Shown: one piece after another, positions 53,661-61,054 of the stretch | Layout of the letters: the number at the start of each line of letters is the position of its first letter | Position numbering within the stretch: position 1 is the stretch's first letter | Assembly: GCF_006438925.1 (NCBI RefSeq) | Contig: NZ_RCZA01000001.1 | Span: 62,001-126,000 of the forward strand | Source of the DNA: Pseudomonas mandelii | GTDB lineage: Bacteria > Pseudomonadota > Gammaproteobacteria > Pseudomonadales > Pseudomonadaceae | Reading direction: 5' to 3' | DNA length: 64,000 nt | Notes under the pieces: model-generated | Databases searched by the model: none | The model's input: only the letters and a program-made list of their open reading frames with translations | Told to the model about the DNA's origin: nothing | Program-made: the position numbers and the translations under genes

Positions 53661-53767
53661 GATCGTTCCCACGCTCTGCGTGGGAATGCAGCCCGGGACG
53701 CTCCGCGTCCCAAAGCGTGACGCAGAGCGTCACAAGAGGCATTCCCACGCAGAGCGTGGGAACAATC
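53661..53767. repeat. Four-hairpin palindromic element
   Basis: GTTCCCACGCTCTGCGTGGG and its inverse copy bound the element, and each is itself a hairpin (CCCACGC-TCT-GCGTGGG). Two further hairpins lie inside: GGGACGC-TCC-GCGTCCC and TGACGC-AGA-GCGTCA. All share the GACGC/CACGC stem ending in a three-base loop. It fills most of the gap between two divergent genes. Confidence 0.88.
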
Positions 53768-53875
53768 GGTGTAGAGAGGTTAGCGGCTCGAAGGTGAAAC
53801 AATCGTCGTCGCCGATTTGGCCTGCCGTCCGAAGCTGCTTATCATTGCGCGCCCAAACGCTTTCAAGAGTTATTT

Positions 53876-54763
53876 ATGCGCCGCCTGCTCACCGGCTGTT
53901 TCGTTACCCTGCTGCTGTTGCTCAACACCCTGGCCCTGTTCGGGCCCCTGATGGTGTTCGCCTTGCTCAAACTGGTCCTGCCCGGGCGCTTGCGTGATTA
54001 CGCGTCATGGACGGTCATGGGGATCGCCGAGACCTGGGCCGAAATCGACAAGCTGATTTTCCGCCTGTGCATCCCCACGCAATGGGACATCCGCGGCGGC
54101 GATGACCTGCAGGTCGACACGTCGTATCTGGTGATCAGCAACCATCAATCCTGGGTCGATATCCCGGCGCTGATCCAGACGCTGAACCGACGCACACCGT
54201 TCTTCAAGTTCTTCCTCAAGAAAGAGCTGATCTGGGTACCGTTCCTGGGGTTGGCGTGGTGGGCGCTGGATTACCCGTTCATGAAACGCTACACCAAGGC
54301 ATTCCTGGCGAAACACCCTGAGTTGGCTGGCAAGGATCTGGAGATCACTAAAGCGGCGTGCGAGTTGTACAAGCGTCAGCCAGTGACGGTGGTCAATTAC
54401 CTGGAAGGCACACGCTATACCGCGGCGAAAAGTGCCCAGCAGCAATCACCCTTTACACACCTGCTCAGGCCCAAGGCTGGCGGCGTGGCGTTTGTTCTGG
54501 CGGCAATGGGTGAGCAACTGGACGCCGTCCTTGATGTGACGGTGGTGTATCCGCAACAGAGGATTCCGGGATTCTGGGATTTGCTCAGCGGCAACGTGCC
54601 GAGGGTCATCATCGACATCAAGACCCGCGAACTCGACCCGGCGCTGTGGCAGGGCGATTACGAAAATGATCCGCCGTTTCGCGACACCATCCAGAACTGG
54701 GTCAACCAGCTCTGGATCGAGAAGGACCTGCGCATCGACGCGTTGCGCGCCGAGCGCCGCTGA
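53876..54763 (+). CDS. PlsC-like acyltransferase (YihG family)
   Basis: 295 residues with an N-terminal membrane helix (LLTGCFVTLLLLLNTLALFG). The acyltransferase motif I is SNHQSWVDIPAL (HX4D), followed by FFKFFLKKELIWVPFLG, then motif III-like EGTRYTAAKSAQQQSPF. These mark 1-acylglycerol-3-phosphate acyltransferase relatives such as E. coli YihG. It adds an acyl chain to a lipid at the inner membrane. It ends one base from the stop of the convergent DUF2780 gene. Confidence 0.87.
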   Translation: MRRLLTGCFVTLLLLLNTLALFGPLMVFALLKLVLPGRLRDYASWTVMGIAETWAEIDKLIFRLCIPTQWDIRGGDDLQVDTSYLVISNHQSWVDIPALIQTLNRRTPFFKFFLKKELIWVPFLGLAWWALDYPFMKRYTKAFLAKHPELAGKDLEITKAACELYKRQPVTVVNYLEGTRYTAAKSAQQQSPFTHLLRPKAGGVAFVLAAMGEQLDAVLDVTVVYPQQRIPGFWDLLSGNVPRVIIDIKTRELDPALWQGDYENDPPFRDTIQNWVNQLWIEKDLRIDALRAERR

Positions 54764-54764
54764 A

Positions 54765-55316
54765 TCAGGTACCGGTGCCTGCGCCCCAGATCCCGCCCAG
54801 GCTTGTCAGCAGCGACCCGCCGACGCCCTGCTGACCAAAAAATTGCAGAAGCACGGGGGCAAACAGGCCGATCATGCCAGTGTCCATGCCCAATGCGTTG
54901 AAGGCACTGTTCAGGTCGTTGGTGCTACTCACGTTGCCCAAGAGGTTGTCCAGACCTGCCGCTTTACCGGACGAGCCAAGCAAGCCGCTGAGGACGCCCA
55001 GTTCCCCGCCACCGGACAGTAAGTCGATTCCGGGCACGCTTTTGGCCAACGCCGAGTAGTCGGTCGAACTCAATTGATTCTTCGCCAGACCGAGCATCGC
55101 CCCGGCACCGCCAATGGCTTGTTCTGGTGTCACGTTCAATTGGCTGAGCGCACTGAGCAGACCGGCCGTCTGCGCGGTCGGCGCGGCTGCGGCGGCGTCA
55201 TCGTCCTGCGTGCCGGAGATGGCATTGGCCGCATCGAACAGGCTGAACTGAGCAAAGACCGGACTGGCCGCCAGACACATCAGCGAAGCCAGTGCAAAAC
55301 CGCGTGAAATCTTCAT
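54765..55316 (-). CDS. DUF2780 family exported protein
   Basis: 183 residues with signal peptide (ISRGFALASLMCLAASPVFA). The mature part is rich in glycine, serine and alanine and has the features of DUF2780 (VcgC/VcgE) proteins: AMLGLAKNQLSSTDYSALA, VPGIDLLSGG and a hydrophobic LFAPVLLQFFGQQGVG. ATG 55316 follows GAGGA at 7 nt. Function is not known. Confidence 0.8.
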   Translation of the reverse strand: MKISRGFALASLMCLAASPVFAQFSLFDAANAISGTQDDDAAAAAPTAQTAGLLSALSQLNVTPEQAIGGAGAMLGLAKNQLSSTDYSALAKSVPGIDLLSGGGELGVLSGLLGSSGKAAGLDNLLGNVSSTNDLNSAFNALGMDTGMIGLFAPVLLQFFGQQGVGGSLLTSLGGIWGAGTGT

Positions 55317-55531
55317 CCAGACATCCTCATGTGCCATGAAAACCGCCCGGCAATGGGCGGCGAAAAACCGTGGTTTGGACTGGCATCCCGGGGGATTGTT
55401 CCCAGCCTTGGCGAGCCCCTGACGAACAGTCGAAAAAGAATTCACCGGCGCTGCATCCAGTCTGGCCCCGCCCGCGTATATCAAGCACGGACAGACACTC
55501 CTGGCCGATTCCCTTCACGAGGATCATCACC

Positions 55532-56122
55532 ATGAAACGCACTTCGATCAAAACGCCGTTGATTGCCAGCCTGCTGACCCTGACCCTTGGCGGTGGATTC
55601 GCCCTGAACACCGTGCAAGCGGCAGACACGAGCCATGCGGTCATCGTCGGCGGCCAGAGCATGATGCCGAGCAAAGACATCATCGATAACGCGGTGAACT
55701 CCGCCGACCACACCACCCTGGTCGCCGCCGTGAAAGCCGCAGGCTTGGTGGATACCCTCAAGGGCAAAGGCCCGTTCACCGTGTTCGCCCCGGTCAACTC
55801 GGCTTTCGCCGCCCTGCCGGCCGGCACGGTCGATACTCTGCTCAAACCCGCCAACAAGGCGACCCTGACTCACGTCCTCACCTACCACGTGGTCGCCGGA
55901 AAACTCGACATGATGACCCTGGCCGAGAAGATCAAGGCCGGTGGCGGCAAAGCCGAACTGACCACCGTCGCAGGCGGCAAGCTGTGGGCGATGATGAACG
56001 GCCCGCACAACATCACGATCAAGGATGAAAAAGGTGACGTCGCCGACATCACCACCTATGACGTGTACCAGTCCAACGGTGTGATTCAGGTCATCGACAA
56101 AGTACTGATGCCGAAAAGCTGA
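55532..56122 (+). CDS. Fasciclin (FAS1) domain protein
   Basis: 196 residues: signal peptide (IKTPLIASLLTLTLGGGFAL) and one FAS1 domain with TVFAPVNSAFAALPAGTVD (H1 motif) and VIQVIDKVLMPKS (H2 motif). FAS1 proteins are exported or surface adhesion modules. ATG 55532 follows GAGGA. It is directly upstream of an ECF sigma gene and its anti-sigma gene, with a terminator between, so it is a likely regulon member. Confidence 0.92.
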   Translation: MKRTSIKTPLIASLLTLTLGGGFALNTVQAADTSHAVIVGGQSMMPSKDIIDNAVNSADHTTLVAAVKAAGLVDTLKGKGPFTVFAPVNSAFAALPAGTVDTLLKPANKATLTHVLTYHVVAGKLDMMTLAEKIKAGGGKAELTTVAGGKLWAMMNGPHNITIKDEKGDVADITTYDVYQSNGVIQVIDKVLMPKS

Positions 56123-56128
56123 GGGGTG

Positions 56129-56160
56129 CCGCCGACCCTGTCCATCGGGGTCGGCGGTTT
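56129..56160 (+). terminator. Terminator after the fasciclin gene
   Basis: CCGCCGACCC pairs with GGGTCGGCGG (10-bp stem, 9-nt loop), followed by TTTCCG. The U-tract is short, so read-through into the sigma gene is possible. Confidence 0.75.
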
Positions 56161-56175
56161 CCGAGGTGGCCGCCC

Positions 56176-56811
56176 GTGAATGGAACAACCGCGCACCGTG
56201 AACTAACCTCTGCCTGCAACCGGCACCTCACGCAGCCCACCTCGATTGCCTGGAGAACTGCCATTCCCATCGCCGACGCCGATCAGCTCAGGCAGCTTCT
56301 GGCCCAGTGTTCACTGGGCGACCGCCGCGCTTTCGAGACGCTTTATCGCAGCGTCGGCCCACGGCTGCATGGCGTAGCGCTGCATTTCATGGGACGGCCG
56401 GATCTGGCTGAAGAAGTGCTGCAGGAAAGCTTCGTGCGCATCTGGAACAACGCCTCGCGCTATGAGGCGCATCTGTCGGCACCGCTGACCTGGATGATCA
56501 ACATCACCCGTCATCAGGCCATCGATCAGTTGCGCAAACACCGCGACCGGCCGTTAAGCGACCTTGAAGAACAGGCGCTGGTGGATGAAAGCCCATCGGC
56601 CCACGAACAGCTCAGCAGTGCCCGTGAGGCCAACGCCTTGAACCGGTGCCTGGAAAGCCTCGACGGCATGCAGCGTCAATCGATCACCGTGGCTTACTTT
56701 CAGGGGTTGTCCTGCTCTGAGCTCGCCGAACACCTGGCCGCGCCGCTGGGCTCGGTGAAATCCTGGATCCGCCGCGGTATGGAGCGACTGCGCAGGTGCC
56801 TTGAATCATGA
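56176..56811 (+). CDS. ECF sigma factor, SigK-like
   Basis: 211 residues. Region 2 is FETLYRSVGPRLHGVALHFM with VLQESFVRIWNNASRY, region 4 is QSITVAYFQGLSCSELAEHL and LGSVKSWIRRGMERL. GTG 56176 has AGGTGG 6 nt upstream; no later in-frame start has a ribosome site. It overlaps the anti-sigma gene by ATGA. The partner being RskA-like makes this a SigK-type system; the fasciclin gene is the likely target. Confidence 0.87.
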   Translation: MNGTTAHRELTSACNRHLTQPTSIAWRTAIPIADADQLRQLLAQCSLGDRRAFETLYRSVGPRLHGVALHFMGRPDLAEEVLQESFVRIWNNASRYEAHLSAPLTWMINITRHQAIDQLRKHRDRPLSDLEEQALVDESPSAHEQLSSAREANALNRCLESLDGMQRQSITVAYFQGLSCSELAEHLAAPLGSVKSWIRRGMERLRRCLES

Positions 56812-57482
56812 ACTATCAAACCCCGACTTTGCGCCGCGCCCTCGCCGCCGATTACGCCATTGGCTTGATGCCGTCTGCCGCCCGTCGGCGTTTCGAACAG
56901 TTGTTGCTGGAAGACGCCGCATTGCGCGCGGAACTGGCGCAGTGGCAGGAAAGCCTGGTCAGCTTGACCGAAGCCCTGCCGGAGCAGCCGGTGCCGGATC
57001 GGGTGTGGCAGGGAATTACGGCGCGGATTGAGCCGCAAGTACTGCACATGCCGGAAAAACGTCGGTTCTGGAGCTGGTTGCGAGTGACAGCTGCGGTTTG
57101 CTCGCTGGTGATCGCCGTGACGTTGGGCGTGATTTACAACCGCGACAGTGCGCGTTACAGCGCCACACTGCTGGCGGCCGACGCGCAACCGGCGCTGAAG
57201 GTTGAAGCGCATGAGGATTATTTGAACGTTGAGCCGCTGACGCTGGCGGCGGTCGATCCGGGGCGCAGTCTGGAGTTATGGGCGATTCCGGCGGACGGCA
57301 AGCCGATTTCCCTTGGGGTGATTCCGGCGGGCGGCAAGGGCCGCGTAGAGTTGAGCGATGCGCAGAAGACATTGATCGACAAGCCGATTGCGCTGGCCGT
57401 GAGTCTTGAGCCGAAGGGTGGTTCGCCGACCGGGCAACCGACGGGGCCGGTGTTGTATCAAGGGGCGTTGGCGGCGTTGTGA
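56808..57482 (+). CDS. RskA-family anti-sigma factor
   Basis: 224 residues: cytoplasmic anti-sigma domain (LAADYAIGLMPSAARRRFEQ), one transmembrane helix (VTAAVCSLVIAVTLGVIYN at about 93-111) and a periplasmic RskA domain (LELWAIPADGKPISLGVIPA). It holds the upstream sigma factor inactive until a signal triggers release, usually by proteolysis. Overlap with the sigma gene is 4 nt. The signal is unknown. Confidence 0.9.
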   Translation: MNYQTPTLRRALAADYAIGLMPSAARRRFEQLLLEDAALRAELAQWQESLVSLTEALPEQPVPDRVWQGITARIEPQVLHMPEKRRFWSWLRVTAAVCSLVIAVTLGVIYNRDSARYSATLLAADAQPALKVEAHEDYLNVEPLTLAAVDPGRSLELWAIPADGKPISLGVIPAGGKGRVELSDAQKTLIDKPIALAVSLEPKGGSPTGQPTGPVLYQGALAAL

Positions 57483-57493
57483 TCGACTGGAAA

Positions 57494-57640
57494 TCGACCC
57501 CTCACCCTAAGACTGACCGAGTTGTCCTTAGAGCTACATCAACCTGAAATTCCTGAGTCGAACTCAGGTTTGAAAAGCATAGAGATCGGCCCCCTTTCCC
57601 CCCCTCCCTCTGGGGCGGTCCGACGTTTCGGGAGGGCTGG
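57494..57640. repeat. CCCCTCACCCT repeat family (copy 2, left arm deleted)
   Basis: Same central and right part as the 50.7-kb copy (GACTGACCGAGTTGTC..., right arm CGACGTTTCGGGAGGGCTGG), but the left arm stops after CCCCTCACCCTAA. About 35 bases of the arm appear deleted, so it can no longer fold into the full palindrome. Confidence 0.75.
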
Positions 57641-57683
57641 ATTTCGAATACGACATACCTCGATCTGCCGACATCAAAAACAC

Positions 57684-57709
57684 AAAAAAGGCGATCCGAA
57701 GATCGCCTT
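57684..57709 (-). terminator. fdhA terminator
   Basis: AAGGCGATC-CGAA-GATCGCCTT is a perfect 9-bp stem with tetraloop; on the minus strand it is followed by TTTTTTG. It lies 16 nt past the fdhA stop. Confidence 0.92.
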
Positions 57710-57725
57710 TGTTTTGCCTGAAGCC

Positions 57726-58925
57726 TTACGCCGCACTAAACAACTTGTGCGGATCGATCACAAACTTCTTCGGCACGCCCGCATCGAACTCGCCATAACC
57801 ACGTGGCGCGTCATCCAGGCTGATCACCTCAACACCAACAATGTCGGCAATGTGGATACGGTCCCACATGATCGCCTGCATCAACTGGCGGTTGTACTTC
57901 ATCACTGGCGTCTGGCCAGTGTGGAAGCTGTGGGATTTGGCCCAGCCCAGACCGAAGCGGATGCTCAGGCTGCCCATCTTCGCGGCTGCATCGACTGCAC
58001 CCGGATCTTCAGTCACGTACAGGCCAGGGATACCGATTTTGCCGGCAACCCGAACCACGCCCATCAGCGAGTTGAGCACGGTGGCCGGAGCCTCGTGTTT
58101 CACGCCGTCATGGCCGTGACCACGCGCTTCGAAGCCTACGGCGTCGACGGCGCAATCCACTTCTGGTTCACCCAGCAGTGCAGCGATCTGTTCGTGCAGC
58201 GGGGTGTCCAGGGACAGGTCGGCGATTTCGAAACCCTGAGCCTTGGCGTGCGCCAGGCGGACGGTGTTGACGTCACCGATGATCACCACGGCCGCGCCCA
58301 ACAGGCGAGCGGAAGCGGCAGCGGCCAGACCGACAGGACCGGCACCGGCGATGTACACGGTGCTGCCCGGGCCAACGCCGGCCGTCACTGCGCCGTGGTA
58401 ACCGGTCGGCAGGATGTCGGAGAGGCAGGTCAGGTCGCGGATTTTTTCCATCGCGCGATCGCGATCCGGAAGTTTCAGCAGGTTGAAGTCGGCATACGGC
58501 ACCATCGCGTATTCAGCCTGACCGCCGGTCCAGTCGCCCATGTCCACATAACCGTAAGCACCGCCGGGACGGGCCGGGTTAACGCTGAGGCAAACACCGG
58601 TGTGCATCTCTTTGCAGGAACGGCAGCGCCCGCAAGCGACGTTGAACGGGACGGACACCAGGTCGCCGATCTGCAGGTTCTCGACGTCGCTGCCCTTTTC
58701 GATCACTTCACCGGTGATTTCGTGACCCAGTACCAGGCCAGTTTGCGCCGTGGTACGACCGCGCACCATGTGCTGGTCGGAACCACAGATGTTGGTGGAA
58801 ACCACACGCAGGATGACAGCGTGATTAATCTTCCTGCCGCGCGGGTCCTGCATTTTCGGATAGTCGATTTTCTGTATTTCGACTTTGCCATTGCCGAGAT
58901 ACACCACACCACGATTGCCAGACAT
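57726..58925 (-). CDS. fdhA: Glutathione-independent formaldehyde dehydrogenase
   Basis: NAD-linked, zinc-dependent oxidation of formaldehyde to formate, 399 residues, the P. putida FdhA length. Catalytic zinc ligands are seen in NICGSDQHMVRG and GLVLGHEITGEV; structural cysteines in CGRCRSCKEMHTGVC. The NAD fold begins VYIAGAGPVGLAAAASARLL. It removes formaldehyde made by the sarcosine oxidase encoded nearby. Single transcription unit, with a REP pair before purU. Confidence 0.96.
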   Translation of the reverse strand: MSGNRGVVYLGNGKVEIQKIDYPKMQDPRGRKINHAVILRVVSTNICGSDQHMVRGRTTAQTGLVLGHEITGEVIEKGSDVENLQIGDLVSVPFNVACGRCRSCKEMHTGVCLSVNPARPGGAYGYVDMGDWTGGQAEYAMVPYADFNLLKLPDRDRAMEKIRDLTCLSDILPTGYHGAVTAGVGPGSTVYIAGAGPVGLAAAASARLLGAAVVIIGDVNTVRLAHAKAQGFEIADLSLDTPLHEQIAALLGEPEVDCAVDAVGFEARGHGHDGVKHEAPATVLNSLMGVVRVAGKIGIPGLYVTEDPGAVDAAAKMGSLSIRFGLGWAKSHSFHTGQTPVMKYNRQLMQAIMWDRIHIADIVGVEVISLDDAPRGYGEFDAGVPKKFVIDPHKLFSAA

Positions 58926-59031
58926 GCTTTCACCTCGCTGTTGTTTTTATGTAGCGGTCGCGTCGCCATGGAGCGGCGGCGCGTTGATTGCTCGGGTTAT
59001 TGCCCGTGTGTCTTGTGTTGTCTGTTATGCC

Positions 59032-59128
59032 GCCATCGCGAGCAAGCTCGCTCCCACAATGGATCGGGGTGTACACAAGGTCTGCGAACCACACAAAACC
59101 CTGTGGGAGCGAGCTTGCTCGCGATAGC
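59032..59128. repeat. Inverted REP pair between fdhA and purU
   Basis: TCGCGAGCAAGCTCGCTCCC and GGGAGCGAGCTTGCTCGCGA bracket about 40 bases. It ends three bases before the purU stop. Confidence 0.88.
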
Positions 59129-59131
59129 GAT

Positions 59132-59989
59132 CTAAAGAACGACCGTTCTGTTCGCGTTCAAAAACACTCGTCTTTCAATGTGATATCCAACCGCCCGCGC
59201 CAACGTCAGCCCTTCGATATCCCGCCCCTTGGCGATCAAATCTTCCGGGTAATGACTGTGGTCCACGGCCTCTACGCCCTGGGCGATGATCGGGCCTTCG
59301 TCCAGGTCGTTGTTGATGTAGTGCGCCGTGGCGCCGACCAGTTTCACGCCCTTGTTGTAGGCCTGGTGATAGGGCTTGGCGCCCTTGAAACCCGGCAGCA
59401 GGGAGTGATGGATGTTGATCGCCTTGCCGTCGAGTTTGCGGCACAGCTCTGGCGACAGGACTTGCATGTAACGGGCAAGGATCACCAGTTCGGCGCCGGA
59501 CTCTTCAATCACCTGCCAGACCTGACGCTCCTGGGACGGTTTGTCGTTCGGGTCCAGCGGGAAGTGGTAGTACGGAATCTGGTGCCAGTCGGCCAGCGGC
59601 TTGAGGTCCGGGTGGTTGGAAACCACAGCGGCCACGTCCATCGACAATTGGCCGATGCGCTGGCGGTAGAGCAAGTCGTTTAAGCAGTGATCGGCCTTGG
59701 AAACCATGATCACCACTTTCGGGCGGTAGTTCGGCGGCGTCAGCTCGAAAACCATGCCGAAGGCTTTGCCACGCTCTTCCAGACCGGCGCGAAAGGCTTG
59801 CTCGTCGAAGCCGTCCGGCTGGCGGAATTCCACGCGAATGAAGAAACGGCCCGAAAGCCGATCATCGAAGGAGTGGTGTTCAGTGACGTAGCAGCCCTGC
59901 TCGAACAGAAAGCGGGTCACCGCATCCACGGTGCCGAGGACGCTTGGGCAGTCGGCGGTCAGAATCCATGTGTCTGGGGCGCGGCTCAT
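59132..59989 (-). CDS. purU: Formyltetrahydrofolate deformylase
   Basis: Hydrolyses 10-formyl-THF to formate and THF, balancing the one-carbon pool. 285 residues, normal for PurU: an N-terminal ACT domain (WILTADCPSVLGTVDAVTRF) and a formyltransferase domain with SNHPDLKPLADWHQIPYYHF and INIHHSLLPGFKGAKPYHQA. I chose ATG 59989, with AGGAG 10 nt upstream. It lies among sarcosine and formaldehyde genes, fitting removal of excess formyl groups. Confidence 0.94.
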   Translation of the reverse strand: MSRAPDTWILTADCPSVLGTVDAVTRFLFEQGCYVTEHHSFDDRLSGRFFIRVEFRQPDGFDEQAFRAGLEERGKAFGMVFELTPPNYRPKVVIMVSKADHCLNDLLYRQRIGQLSMDVAAVVSNHPDLKPLADWHQIPYYHFPLDPNDKPSQERQVWQVIEESGAELVILARYMQVLSPELCRKLDGKAINIHHSLLPGFKGAKPYHQAYNKGVKLVGATAHYINNDLDEGPIIAQGVEAVDHSHYPEDLIAKGRDIEGLTLARAVGYHIERRVFLNANRTVVL

Positions 59990-60032
59990 AGTGCGGTGAC
60001 TCCTGTTCATTGTGCTGGGTGTCAGGGAAATT

Positions 60033-60232
60033 CCCCCCTCACCCTAACCCTCTCCCCAAAGGGGCGAGGGGACTGACCGAGTTGTTCTTGGAGCGACATC
60101 GACCTGAAATACCGAGGCGAACTCAAGTTCTGGAAAAGCAATTTCAAGCCAGACACACATTTTGAAAACACTGGAGATCGACTCCCTTTCCCCCTCTCCC
60201 CCATGGGGAGAGGGTTGGGGTGAGGGGTCGAT
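60033..60232. repeat. CCCCTCACCCT repeat family (copy 3, variant arms)
   Basis: Arms are CCCCTCACCCTAACCCTCTC and its complement (GAGAGGGTTGGGGTGAGGGG). The central part (GACTGACCGAGTTGTTC, GAGATCGACTCCCTTTCCCC) matches the other copies, with an extra stretch of about 35 bases in the middle. It lies between purU and soxG. Confidence 0.82.
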
Positions 60233-60273
60233 CTCAAACCAGTCCTTGATAACAGGACCAACTCGCTCTGCTC

Positions 60274-60906
60274 TTAAGCCTGAACACTCAACCCGTACTC
60301 AGCCGCCGCATCCTGCAACCACAACCACCAGTAATCCGAGAAGCTGCGACGAATCAGCAGTTCCCAGGTGTCTTCCGCGGTGTGGCGGATCACCAGTTGC
60401 GACTTGGCAAACACGGTGCCCACAGCCTTGCCCACCGGAAAACTGTTGGGGTGCACGTCGTAGCTGGTGGACTTCATCAGCACCTGGCGCACGTTCGGGC
60501 CGCTCAGTTCGAGGAGTTGCTGGCCACCGCTGACGTTGGTGATCGCGATGTGCAGGTCGCCCAGCGCTTCACGCAGTTTCTGCTCGGCGGCGAATTCTTC
60601 ACCGGTCGGCACGATCAGCAGCCATTCATCCGGCCCCATCCATTGCAGGCTGGTTTCGCCTTTGACGACGACGGTCAGCGCGCCCGGCAATTCGATACCG
60701 AGGGCTTTGTGCACGCCGGCAGCGAACGCCGCATCATGGCCATCGCCACGAATGGTCAGGTGGCCGAGGAGTTTTTTCTCACGCACGATCACGCCGGCGC
60801 TTTTGCGGCCCTTGCCCACCAGGCTGGCGAGGTCGGCGTGATGCAGCGACGACTCGGCCTTGGCCCCGGTGGTTGGGCGTTGTTGGTAAACATTGGCTGC
60901 GGTCAT
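60274..60906 (-). CDS. soxG: Sarcosine oxidase gamma subunit
   Basis: 210-residue gamma subunit of the heterotetrameric enzyme that demethylates sarcosine to glycine with THF as acceptor. The fold is GcvT-like (SLQWMGPDEWLLIVPTGEEF, NVRQVLMKSTSYDVHPNSFP). ATG 60906 has AGGAAAGG 5 nt upstream; longer frames run into a REP pair. It follows soxA on the same strand. Confidence 0.92.
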   Translation of the reverse strand: MTAANVYQQRPTTGAKAESSLHHADLASLVGKGRKSAGVIVREKKLLGHLTIRGDGHDAAFAAGVHKALGIELPGALTVVVKGETSLQWMGPDEWLLIVPTGEEFAAEQKLREALGDLHIAITNVSGGQQLLELSGPNVRQVLMKSTSYDVHPNSFPVGKAVGTVFAKSQLVIRHTAEDTWELLIRRSFSDYWWLWLQDAAAEYGLSVQA

Positions 60907-60952
60907 AAAGCACCTTTCCTGAATTCTGTTGGTCCTGTGGAGGCTGTTCTGC

Positions 60953-61024
60953 CGCCTTCGCGAGCAGGCTCGCTCCCACATTTGACCGCGATCTCCTGTG
61001 GGAGCGAGCCTGCTCGCGAAGGCG
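60953..61024. repeat. Inverted REP pair between soxA and soxG
   Basis: TTCGCGAGCAGGCTCGCTCC and GGGAGCGAGCCTGCTCGCGA with a 14-nt spacer. It lies inside the sox operon, in the 148-nt gap. Confidence 0.88.
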
Positions 61025-61054
61025 GTAGCAGGCACCCCACAGGACCCGAAGCCA

